Assembly (NCBI GenBank): GCA_937900215.1
Contig: CALCFH010000125.1
Span: 1-17,106 of the forward strand
DNA from: an uncultured Cryomorphaceae bacterium
GTDB taxonomy: Bacteria > Bacteroidota > Bacteroidia > Flavobacteriales > Schleiferiaceae
Length of the DNA stretch: 17,106 bases
Direction of reading: 5' to 3'
In this document: positions 1-6,788 of the stretch, piece after piece
Numbering within the stretch: position 1 is the stretch's first letter
Layout: every line of letters starts with the position of its first letter
Translations under genes and position numbers: made by a program
The notes under the pieces: model-generated
What the model saw: the letters and a program-made list of their open reading frames with translations, nothing else
What the model was told of the DNA's origin: nothing
Database searches by the model: none

Positions 1-1
1 T

Positions 2-652
2 TTTTACAGGCTCAAAGACGACTTAAATATTTTCGCGAATGTTGCGTACCAAGTAGCGCGAGGTAAATCGAATAGCGCTCGAGAATCGGCTTTACAAATT
101 GAACAAAACGGAGAGGTTGCCCTAACGCAAGAGCAGTTTCTTGCTTTTGATCGCCCTTGGACCATCAATGCAGGAGTTGCCTACAGCCCACAGAAAGAAA
201 ATGCTGCTTGGTTGGGATTTGATCCTACTGGTTTTAGAGCTTTTTTATCTTTTAATTACACTTCTGGCTTTCGATATACCCCACAAGAAAAGGTGGGTGA
301 AAATGATTTAGGCCGACCAGAATTTGTGGTTCGCAACGACCGTTATTTGGAAGAAAATGCGACACCTTGGGTAAATTTCGACCTGAAATTAAGCTATGAC
401 TGGAAGTTCATTAAAGACAAAGGAGGTGTTGTCTTTACTATAGAAGTGCGCAATTTGATGGATAATAAAAATGCCCAGATAATAAATCCTATCACAGGAA
501 GAGCCTATGAATATGGAGATGACGTGCCCAATACTTGGAGAGACCCAAGACCCCAGTTTAACGGCCCTCAGGAAAGAGGTGTAGATCCAAGAGATCCAGC
601 ACGCTATTTAGCACCTCGCCAAATACTTTATGGAATCGCATTCCGCTTTTGA
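2..652 (+). CDS. TonB-dependent receptor, C-terminal part (5' truncated by window edge)
   Basis: The reading frame is open from base 2, and the protein enters the window already inside its beta-barrel. About 216 residues are visible. They contain alternating aromatic/polar strands and barrel landmarks typical of Bacteroidota TonB-dependent receptors: FANVAYQVARGKS near the start, RPWTINAGVAYSP, FNYTSGFRYTP, and a closing strand ending GIAFRF, with the terminal aromatic expected of an outer-membrane barrel. EVRNLMDNKNAQIINPITGRAYE is a common penultimate segment, the 'ventral' part where oligopeptide or metal receptors also converge. The plug domain lies outside the window, so the substrate cannot be judged. 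An internal ATG at 212 is not the real start because the frame continues upstream with the same character. The stop at 650-652 lies 2 bases before the ATG of the PorV/PorQ-like gene, so the two are almost certainly one operon. Confidence 0.88.
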   Translation, partial: FYRLKDDLNIFANVAYQVARGKSNSARESALQIEQNGEVALTQEQFLAFDRPWTINAGVAYSPQKENAAWLGFDPTGFRAFLSFNYTSGFRYTPQEKVGENDLGRPEFVVRNDRYLEENATPWVNFDLKLSYDWKFIKDKGGVVFTIEVRNLMDNKNAQIINPITGRAYEYGDDVPNTWRDPRPQFNGPQERGVDPRDPARYLAPRQILYGIAFRF

Positions 653-654
653 TC

Positions 655-1668
655 ATGAAAAGAATTCAATACCTGTTTACTTTACTCTTGGTTCTTAGTG
701 GAATCACATCTCAAGCTCAGCTTTTGCCTATCTACGGTGGCGAACGCGCTGGCTTGTCTTCCTTGGTTTTCCTTAAAAATGATATGAGCCCTCGCTCCAG
801 TGCCATGGCTGGGGCCAGTGTTGCGAACAATGGTGATGCCTACTCCTTTATGACGAACCCTGCAGCTGCTACTCAGATCAAAGAAAATGCATGGGCTATG
901 AGCAATTTCTTTCTCGGTTCAGATGTGAATCAAAGTTTTTTCTCTGGAATATTTCCCTTAAAAGACGGTGTGTCTTCACTTGGATTTCAGCTCAACGCGC
1001 TCAATTCAGGCGAAATTATAGAGCGAACTGAATTTCAACCCAATGGAACCGGCAGAAGTATTTTTGTTACGAATATGGCTTTTGGTCTTGGTTATGCGCG
1101 TCAATTGAGTAAACAGTTTAGCCTTGGTGTTAACGTAAAGTACATTTATGAAGGCATTGCAGATTATTCTAATCATACTGCCTCTACAGATGTAAGTTTC
1201 TTATATAATACAGAATACAAAGAATTACAGTTTGCCGTAATGATTCAAAATTTCGGTGGAAATAGTTCTCTGAGCGGCGAGAATTTGGCGGTTGCTTTCA
1301 ATAGAAACAGCGGCACTGACCTTGAATCGAATACAGTTCCAACCGTTTTTTCGATGGGAATTTCTGCCGTTCCTTGGCGCGTAGGAGACCATTCTCTCCG
1401 CACATCCTTCCAACTAAATCACCCGAATGACAATGCTGAAAATTATCGCTTGGGATTTGAATACGGATTTAAAGAACTCTTGGCTTTGCGAACAGGATTG
1501 CGATTGAATGTGGCTGGTCAACCGTATCCAACATTCGGATTTGGGCTTAGAACCCGTGCCTTAGGACAATCTCTTTTTGTTGATTACGCCATAAATCCAA
1601 CTGATTTACTTGGATTTCAACACAATATCGGACTTCGACTGAACATTTTAAAACATGCAAGAGAATGA
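655..1668 (+). CDS. PorV/PorQ-family outer-membrane beta-barrel protein
   Basis: A protein of 337 residues with a signal peptide (MKRIQYLFTLLLVLSGITSQAQ, cleavage near residue 21). The start of the mature part, with NDMSPRSSAMAGASVANNGDAYSFMTNPAAAT, is the hallmark of the PorV/PorQ group: an 'xxSaRaaAmGGa' stretch followed by 'NPA'. The rest is a FadL-like barrel of short strands ending NIGLRLNIL. PorV and PorQ are outer-membrane components of the type IX secretion system, where they shuttle or attach cargo; many paralogues have unknown roles. I chose the ATG at 655 rather than the TTG two codons earlier because it begins a clean signal peptide. The gene starts 2 bases after the TonB receptor stop and overlaps the next gene by ATGA (1665-1668), so it is translated with its neighbours. 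Family call is firm; assignment to PorV versus PorQ, or direct involvement in secretion, is not. Confidence 0.82.
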   Translation: MKRIQYLFTLLLVLSGITSQAQLLPIYGGERAGLSSLVFLKNDMSPRSSAMAGASVANNGDAYSFMTNPAAATQIKENAWAMSNFFLGSDVNQSFFSGIFPLKDGVSSLGFQLNALNSGEIIERTEFQPNGTGRSIFVTNMAFGLGYARQLSKQFSLGVNVKYIYEGIADYSNHTASTDVSFLYNTEYKELQFAVMIQNFGGNSSLSGENLAVAFNRNSGTDLESNTVPTVFSMGISAVPWRVGDHSLRTSFQLNHPNDNAENYRLGFEYGFKELLALRTGLRLNVAGQPYPTFGFGLRTRALGQSLFVDYAINPTDLLGFQHNIGLRLNILKHARE

Positions 1669-2861
1669 AAAGAAATCTTCTTCTATTCACCCTAAGCCTT
1701 GCACTGTTTTCGTGTGAGAATTATTTAGGCGATAAAACCGACTTAGGCTTTATACAAATTCCTGAATTCACAGACAGAGACGTTGCTTACGTTCCAATTC
1801 AGCCTGCTTTAAATCAGTTTATTAGGCCCATAGATATCTGCATTGGCTTTGACGAATTACTCTACGTAGTAGATGAGGCCACTCAAGAGGTTGTTTGCCT
1901 TGATGAGGCTGGGAATGAGGTGGGCAGAAAGTTCGTACCAGGTGCTCGCTCAGTTGTTCAAGACAGGCGTTTTAACTTATTGGTAATTGGTACGAAAACC
2001 GATACGGTAGGCGGAGTTGAATACGACTTAAGCTGTATTTATCGACTAGAATTACAGAGCGATAATGGCTATGGCTTAAGCCAAGCTCAAATCACCAATG
2101 CCATAGTACATCCTTTCTATTTTAAGAGTACTTTTTCAAGCGGAGATGCCATTGTTCAATTCAACAAAATTGGAATAATTGGAGACAATCGCAATTCTTC
2201 GATCAACAACAGTTTCTATGTCACTCGCAAAGGACCTAGCGCTAACAATGCCGGTCTTGGTCCTGATAATGCCGTTTTGCTATTCAACAATAACGATGTT
2301 TTCCAAAGTTCCATTCTCGTGACTACCTCAAGCGGGCAGTTCAATGATTATTTTGATGAGCCATTTGGTTTAGTTACGCGTACACAACCCCCTCAAATCT
2401 CAGCCACTACAGGTGCCGATTTTTTGTTTACCTCTATCGCTCCTGGCAACCTACTTCAGGTTCAATACATTGAATTTATTGAGGCAGAATTCGGAGCTGA
2501 ATATCGTCCAACCATCTTTCCTTTAGACACTAGTTTGGCTTCAGGCGGTTTGAATGAACCCAATAAATTTTCATCTCCCAAGCACATTACAATTACCGGA
2601 GATGGAACCAATTATGTATTTGTGAGCGACACGGATAAAGATTCGATTTATCAGTTTACCATTAACGGATTGGAAGGCATTTTGCCTCCACCTGCCAGTG
2701 GAGAAACCAAATACCAAAAAGTTAGTTTTGGAGGAAGCGGCATAGGCCCCATGCAATTTAACGAACCAAGAGGAATGGCCTATTGGAACCAAATTCTGTA
2801 TGTCTGTGATGCAGGCAATGGAAGAGTTCTGCGCTTTAAGCTAACACTCGATTTCGATTGA
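1665..2861 (+). CDS. NHL-repeat / beta-propeller lipoprotein
   Basis: A 398-residue predicted lipoprotein. The N-terminus MKRNLLLFTLSLALFSCEN has a lipobox (LFSC) with the lipidated Cys at position 17. The remainder shows propeller-type blades: ICIGFDELLYVVDEATQEVVCLDEAGNE near residues 55-85, HITITGDGTNYVFVSDTDKDSIYQF near 307-330, and a clear NHL motif at the end (GPMQFNEPRGMAYWNQILYVCDAGNGRVLRF). NHL propellers generally bind protein or ligands rather than catalyse; no active site is evident. The start overlaps the stop of the PorV/PorQ-like gene by 4 bases (ATGA), so the two are translationally coupled. Being the lipoprotein member of a TonB receptor operon, it may act as a surface ligand-binding partner in the place usually held by a SusD-like protein; that is inference. 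There is no SusD-type TPR architecture in it. Confidence 0.8.
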   Translation: MKRNLLLFTLSLALFSCENYLGDKTDLGFIQIPEFTDRDVAYVPIQPALNQFIRPIDICIGFDELLYVVDEATQEVVCLDEAGNEVGRKFVPGARSVVQDRRFNLLVIGTKTDTVGGVEYDLSCIYRLELQSDNGYGLSQAQITNAIVHPFYFKSTFSSGDAIVQFNKIGIIGDNRNSSINNSFYVTRKGPSANNAGLGPDNAVLLFNNNDVFQSSILVTTSSGQFNDYFDEPFGLVTRTQPPQISATTGADFLFTSIAPGNLLQVQYIEFIEAEFGAEYRPTIFPLDTSLASGGLNEPNKFSSPKHITITGDGTNYVFVSDTDKDSIYQFTINGLEGILPPPASGETKYQKVSFGGSGIGPMQFNEPRGMAYWNQILYVCDAGNGRVLRFKLTLDFD

Positions 2862-2870
2862 TTATTGAAA

Positions 2871-2891
2871 TTTGTCTTAGACTAAGTTAAA
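2871..2891. promoter_or_regulatory. Imperfect palindrome in the gap after the NHL lipoprotein gene
   Basis: Arms TTTGTCTTAG and CTAAGTTAAA around a single central base (2881) pair at 8 of 10 positions. With a one-base centre and no T-run it is a poor intrinsic terminator; a protein-binding operator is an alternative. It lies between the surface operon and the candidate promoter of the CHU_C gene. Confidence 0.2.
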
Positions 2892-2910
2892 AGGCCTGTG
2901 GCAACTGTAA

Positions 2911-2943
2911 TGTGCTGATATATTTTGGCTATGTTTACATTTG
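2911..2943 (+). promoter_or_regulatory. Candidate Bacteroidota-type promoter for the CHU_C gene
   Basis: TACATTTG at 2936-2943 matches the Bacteroidota -7 consensus TAnnTTTG exactly. A TGTG at 2911-2914 sits 21 bases upstream, near where a -33 TTTG/TTG element is expected, but it is an imperfect match. The GTG start at 2965 follows 21 bases later. Confidence 0.4.
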
Positions 2944-2964
2944 CAATTGATATAGTATAACCCA

Positions 2965-3372
2965 GTGGTGAAAGCATTACATAAAATCATTCTTCTTGCA
3001 ACATTCTTGTGCTCTGCCTTGTTCGCTAACGGTCAGGAGACAACACAAGTAGGCGAAGCTTTCAATGACTGTCCTGCATTTGTTCCTACTGCTTTTACTC
3101 CCAACGGAGATACTAAAAATGATTATTGGGGCGCTCAGATAAACCCAGAGTGTACTCCAGAAACCTTTAACCTTCGTGTGTTTGATCGTTGGGGAAGGCT
3201 AATGTATCATGCAAAAAGTCCATCTTCTGAATATTGGTGGGACGGCACCTTCGAAGGTACTGAACTTCGCAGTGGTACTTATTTATGGCAATTAGACGCC
3301 GCTTACATCAATCCAGATGGGAGCAAAAGAATCGATATCCGCGAAAAAGGAATCGTGGTTCTCGTTCGATAA
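2965..3372 (+). CDS. Stand-alone type IX secretion CHU_C (gliding-motility type) C-terminal domain protein
   Basis: A 135-residue secreted protein made of a signal peptide (residues 1-24, ending ANGQ) and one CHU_C/TIGR04131-type domain. Diagnostic features are PTAFTPNGDTKNDYW (about residues 41-55), LRVFDRWGRLMYHA (70-83), YWWDGT (90-95), SGTYLW (102-107) and a closing KGIVVLVR. In most proteins this domain is the C-terminal tail of a large adhesin or surface enzyme and directs type IX export; here nothing precedes it. The start must be GTG at 2965 or 2968, because an in-frame TAG lies at 2953-2955 and no ATG is available. The gene has its own candidate promoter and sits 103 bases after the NHL lipoprotein gene. 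It may be a small surface protein, a signalling decoy for the secretion machine, or a remnant of a larger adhesin. No passenger remnant is seen upstream, which argues against recent truncation. Confidence 0.85.
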   Translation: MVKALHKIILLATFLCSALFANGQETTQVGEAFNDCPAFVPTAFTPNGDTKNDYWGAQINPECTPETFNLRVFDRWGRLMYHAKSPSSEYWWDGTFEGTELRSGTYLWQLDAAYINPDGSKRIDIREKGIVVLVR

Positions 3373-3425
3373 TAAAGTATCGATCTTTTCTCTGAACAAT
3401 TCAAGCATTATTTACTTATAAGGAT

Positions 3426-3971
3426 ATGGGAGTAGCACATTACATATCTCTTATTCCTCTATCTGTATGTCTGTTTCCCGGAGAACGAGAAATTATTAGC
3501 GTTGATGAAGACCGCTACGGTGAGCTAATTGATTCGCTTTTGCAAAACCAAGAAAATTTTGGAATTCCTTGTAGCAATCTTTTAAACACTCTAAACATTG
3601 GGAGTTTAGTTCGGCTTGAAAAAGTAAGTCCTGTGCTAGGTACAAATCAGATTTCCATTCAAATATATTGCACACAATTATTTCAACTCACTAAATTCTA
3701 TTACCGCCACTCTAAAGGGCGTTGGCCAGGCGGTGAGATAAGAGAGTTTGAAGACTCCATATTTACTACACCTCTTCAGTCTAACGCACTTGTAGACAAC
3801 ACCGCTTTCCAATTAAGTGCTGAAATCCATCTCTCCTTAGACGATAGACTGAAACTTTTGAAGTTTAAGAACACCCATCAAATAGAGCAGTTTCTAGAGC
3901 CTAGAAAAAGAGTGTACGACTTTAGCCTTGAGCAAGAACTTGCGGTTACGGAGGGCTTCTACCTCAATTAA
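3426..3971 (+). CDS. Lon-protease N-terminal (substrate-binding) domain protein
   Basis: A 181-residue cytoplasmic protein resembling the LON N-domain family (PF02190). The opening SLIPLSVCLFPGEREIISVDEDRYGELIDS follows the family pattern 'lPLFPL..vLFPGe.lpL.IFE.RY..li.d', and NIGSLVRLEKVSPVLGTNQISIQI corresponds to the strand pair 'G....i.......dGr..i...G'. The C-terminal half is helical, with a DDRLKLL...NTHQIEQFL segment as in these small proteins. No AAA+ or peptidase domain follows, so it is not Lon itself; the role of such stand-alone proteins is not established, and peptide or substrate binding is the usual guess. The ATG at 3426 is preceded by an AAGG-like purine stretch. Its TAA stop overlaps the stop of the opposite-strand lipoprotein gene in the palindrome TTAA. 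Confidence 0.72.
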   Translation: MGVAHYISLIPLSVCLFPGEREIISVDEDRYGELIDSLLQNQENFGIPCSNLLNTLNIGSLVRLEKVSPVLGTNQISIQIYCTQLFQLTKFYYRHSKGRWPGGEIREFEDSIFTTPLQSNALVDNTAFQLSAEIHLSLDDRLKLLKFKNTHQIEQFLEPRKRVYDFSLEQELAVTEGFYLN

Positions 3972-4963
3972 TCCTTCCACGCCTCTACTCTAACGTAGGC
4001 TGTATCATTCAATCCAAAATCCCATTCGCGGTTATCTATATCCGTACCATTCAGTGCAGTTTCCACCGTACTCCAACTTCCTCTGGTGATCTTAAAATAC
4101 ATTCGATCTCCTTTTCTGGGCAAACTCAAAACCCAAGCATCCGAATTTTTCATTTTCTCAAAGGCATAGTCACTGGCCGAAGGATCCCAATTATTCAGGT
4201 TAGACGCTAAATACAAGCGCTCATTTTGGGGAAAAGAGGGATATCTATTTACAATAACTGTTAGATTGGGATGCGATTCAACAACAAAATCATTCCACAT
4301 TGGCACTTCAACAAACACGCTATCAATTGAGCTTTTAATAGTGTGCGGAGAAGAAATACTTCCAGAAACATCTACCTCAACCTTGGTCCAATCTCCCCGT
4401 GTTATTTTAAACTCCAGAACCTCTACCAAGCCTTTAGGAAGTCTTCCTCTATATAGGTTGGATGAAATACGTGTCATTTTATACGTTGCATCAAAAAGCT
4501 TCCAATTATTATGATTTCCAACCAAATAAAGATCATCATCACGATACATTTTTGTTGAATCTGACTGAACGTATACCGTTACATAATTGCAAAGGGTAGC
4601 ACTTCTGTCCTTCCAATTATCTATGGAAACAGAAACTTCATTCCAAGCTTTGATCTCTAATTCTCTATTGGGAATATCATTTCCACAAGAATCGGTTTCT
4701 ACCGTAAGCCAATTCCCTCTAGAAAATTTATACTCTATTTTACCCTGCAAGGCCGGGAGAACAACACCATATCGGCCATCTTCCATTTCCCTAACTATGA
4801 AGTTGTTGTCGCCTTCCTTCCAATTATTAAAACTACCACTCACAAAAATGGGGTCATTCGGTGGAGTATTCCCAGGCATTTTATCTACAATCAAAACAAC
4901 TTGGTTGCAAGCTGTAAAAAGTAAAGCTGACAACAGTAAAAAGAGTGTTTTGAACTGTCTCAT
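3968..4963 (-). CDS. Lipoprotein with three tandem starch-binding-like (CBM20/48-type) domains
   Basis: A 331-residue predicted lipoprotein. MRQFKTLFLLLSALLFTACN has a lipobox with Cys at 19. The rest consists of three repeats of about 105 residues: roughly 21-118, 125-226 and 233-331. Each has an NNW near its start (46-48, 152-154, 257-259), a (S/T)RGxW motif (81-85, 188-192, 293-297) followed by a VExD-like stretch, and an ending W(K/N)D. Repeats 1 and 3 also carry the DIxNRE motif. The 'YKF.RG.W..VE.D..G..IpNRE' block is typical of CBM20 and AMPK-type glycogen-binding E-set domains. No catalytic domain is present. I chose the ATG at 4963 over the one at 4975 because it gives a tidy signal peptide and an ATGA overlap (4960-4963) with the response regulator stop. 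As the last gene of the LytS/LytTR operon it may be the envelope-side ligand binder or the output of the system. Confidence 0.78.
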   Translation of the reverse strand: MRQFKTLFLLLSALLFTACNQVVLIVDKMPGNTPPNDPIFVSGSFNNWKEGDNNFIVREMEDGRYGVVLPALQGKIEYKFSRGNWLTVETDSCGNDIPNRELEIKAWNEVSVSIDNWKDRSATLCNYVTVYVQSDSTKMYRDDDLYLVGNHNNWKLFDATYKMTRISSNLYRGRLPKGLVEVLEFKITRGDWTKVEVDVSGSISSPHTIKSSIDSVFVEVPMWNDFVVESHPNLTVIVNRYPSFPQNERLYLASNLNNWDPSASDYAFEKMKNSDAWVLSLPRKGDRMYFKITRGSWSTVETALNGTDIDNREWDFGLNDTAYVRVEAWKD

Positions 4964-5727
4964 GAATCCATCCAATTTAAAAAATCAGTATTTCGTGCCC
5001 TACTCACAAGAACTCGCTCATGATATTCTGGTGAGAGTATTAGCATCCATTGGGTAAGAGAATATTTTTCCACTTTCTGTATCGACGTAATTTGAACAAT
5101 CATATGTCTGTTAATTCGAAAGAAATGATTGGGATTTAATTGCTTTTCAAGCTGATCTAAACTCTGATCAAGGAGTAGATCTTTTGACCTGTTAGATCTA
5201 AGCAGAATACCATCTGAAGTGACTACGGCATATGCAATGTCCTCTGCTAGCATGGTAAGCAATCGATTGCCAACCCTTCCAACAAAACGCAGCTTGTATT
5301 CAATAGGTTTAGCTGTGTTTAAATATTTTGCCAACTCTTTGTAATCTAGTGGAGATGGAGAGTTTGATGAGCGCAAAGTTTTATACTTTTCAAATGCTTT
5401 TAGCAGTAAATCTGGCTCAATGGGTTTTAGGAGATAATCTATGCTCAAATGTTGAAAGGCCTGTAGGGTAAACTGATCAAAAGCGGTAGTAAAAATGATG
5501 GGGATATTCAAATCTATCCGATTGAAAATCTCAAAACTCAATCCATCCGATAACTGTATATCTAAAAAAAGTAGATCGGGTTTTGGATTTTCATTGAGCA
5601 TATCTACTGCCATAGAAATACTTTCTGCTTCTCCTATTAAAGCGGTTTCAAAAGGCATTGTTGCCAATAAGCGCTTTAGCTCTTTTCTTGCATAGGGTTC
5701 ATCCTCTACTATTGCTACGCGGATCAT
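4960..5727 (-). CDS. LytTR-family response regulator
   Basis: A 255-residue regulator with two domains. The receiver covers residues 1-120 and has the acidic pair E8/D9, phospho-acceptor D56 in LLFLDIQLSDG, T80 and K101 in the LLKPIE motif. A LytTR DNA-binding domain covers about 143-250, including FVGRVGNRLLTMLAEDIAYAVV, SLDQLEKQL and HFFRINRHMIVQITSIQKV, which match 'F.ri.rs.ivn...I..i'. Members of this family bind pairs of about 9-10-base direct repeats spaced roughly 21 bases apart. The gene overlaps the sensor kinase stop by 4 bases (5724-5727) and the following lipoprotein start by 4 bases. It is the obvious partner of that kinase. The three 21-base-spaced repeats at 7475-7526 upstream of the operon are its likely target. 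Confidence 0.93.
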   Translation of the reverse strand: MIRVAIVEDEPYARKELKRLLATMPFETALIGEAESISMAVDMLNENPKPDLLFLDIQLSDGLSFEIFNRIDLNIPIIFTTAFDQFTLQAFQHLSIDYLLKPIEPDLLLKAFEKYKTLRSSNSPSPLDYKELAKYLNTAKPIEYKLRFVGRVGNRLLTMLAEDIAYAVVTSDGILLRSNRSKDLLLDQSLDQLEKQLNPNHFFRINRHMIVQITSIQKVEKYSLTQWMLILSPEYHERVLVSRARNTDFLNWMDS

Positions 5728-6788
5728 TGAGGAGAGATTAAAGGGATTACAACTTCAAATTCAGTTTCAGATTGCTGGATGGAGACGCTTCTACTGCTCA
5801 GATATTCATACCGTGCTTTGATATTCTCTAGTCCAACTTTAGTACTTCTCTCCAGCGTTTTTCTTTCCTGTAGGTTATTAACCACTGAAATAGTGGCGTT
5901 AGAATGCGTAGAAATAGCGATGTTTAGACAACTCGACTCAGAAGCTGAATTGTGTTTAATTGCATTTTCCATGAGCATCTGCAAACTAAGTGGAGCTATT
6001 CTATATCCCAAATAAGCAGCTTCTATTTTCAGCTGTATTTTCACCATTTCTGGAAAACGAATGTGAATTAGATCAATATAATCTTTGGCTATTGTTAACT
6101 CTTCTTGCAGGCTAATCAGGTTCTTATCTCTAGCTTCAAGAATATGTCTATAGACGGCGCTTACTCTTCTCAAGAAAAAAGAGGCCTTATCTTGATCTTC
6201 ATAGATTAAACTCGACAGAGTATTAAGGCTATTGAATAAAAAATGTGGATTGATTTGCGCTTTTAAGGTTTCTAGCTTAGACTGAACCTCCTGCTTTTGA
6301 TACCGTTCTGCTTCTGCCAATGAAACTCGCCATCGCTTTAGCAGCTCCGTTCCCATATCTATCACAACATACACTCCAATAAATAGCAACGAAATAATCC
6401 ATTTCAGTTTATAGCCATCCAACATAATAAAGGGCACATCCTTATCGAAGTGAAGCGCTGCATATTCCCATAAGAAAATGAAAATGGCTGAAAGAAAAGC
6501 TAGCGTACCAAAGGCACTAAAAAAACGAGAAGACAACTGATACTCTTCTGAACTGTGACTCTTTACCGTGTTTTTTGTGACTGGCAAGAAGAGCAAAAAG
6601 ACATAAACTAGAATGAACTGTGAATAGTGAATGCTAAATACATTGGCAACGTTGAACCAAAAAGTAGCAATTGAAATTGCCCCGTTGAAAACATAGACAA
6701 TCGCGCATGTCCACAAAATAGAAATGCTTAGTTTCTTGATTTTCTCCCTTCGCATAGAAATCGAAGGTAAGCTAAGAAGCGTAAACAC
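5724..6788 (-). CDS. LytS/YpdA-type membrane sensor histidine kinase
   Basis: A 354-residue kinase of the His_kinase (PF06580) type. The N-terminal part has about four hydrophobic segments (residues ~20-45, 50-70, 90-112 and 128-146) and a short coiled region (150-175). Then comes the phospho-acceptor motif LKAQINPHFLFNSLNTL with H182, the N-box LMENAIKHN with N275, and a reduced G-box (KVGLENIKARYEYL, 317-330). There is no recognisable periplasmic sensing domain, so signal reception may occur within the membrane or through a partner protein. Two starts are possible: GTG at 6788, directly adjoining the stop of the upstream gene (TGAGTG), or ATG at 6755 giving MRREKIKKLSI. I give the longer one because it adjoins the upstream stop, but the ATG is about as likely. 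It is followed by its response regulator with a 4-base overlap. Confidence 0.92.
   Translation of the reverse strand: MFTLLSLPSISMRREKIKKLSISILWTCAIVYVFNGAISIATFWFNVANVFSIHYSQFILVYVFLLFLPVTKNTVKSHSSEEYQLSSRFFSAFGTLAFLSAIFIFLWEYAALHFDKDVPFIMLDGYKLKWIISLLFIGVYVVIDMGTELLKRWRVSLAEAERYQKQEVQSKLETLKAQINPHFLFNSLNTLSSLIYEDQDKASFFLRRVSAVYRHILEARDKNLISLQEELTIAKDYIDLIHIRFPEMVKIQLKIEAAYLGYRIAPLSLQMLMENAIKHNSASESSCLNIAISTHSNATISVVNNLQERKTLERSTKVGLENIKARYEYLSSRSVSIQQSETEFEVVIPLISPQ

Noticed and set aside
4964..4975. Longer start (ATG 4975) for the triple-repeat lipoprotein.
   Set aside because: It puts MDGF before the positively charged start of the signal peptide; the ATG at 4963 gives a normal lipoprotein leader and a standard ATGA overlap.
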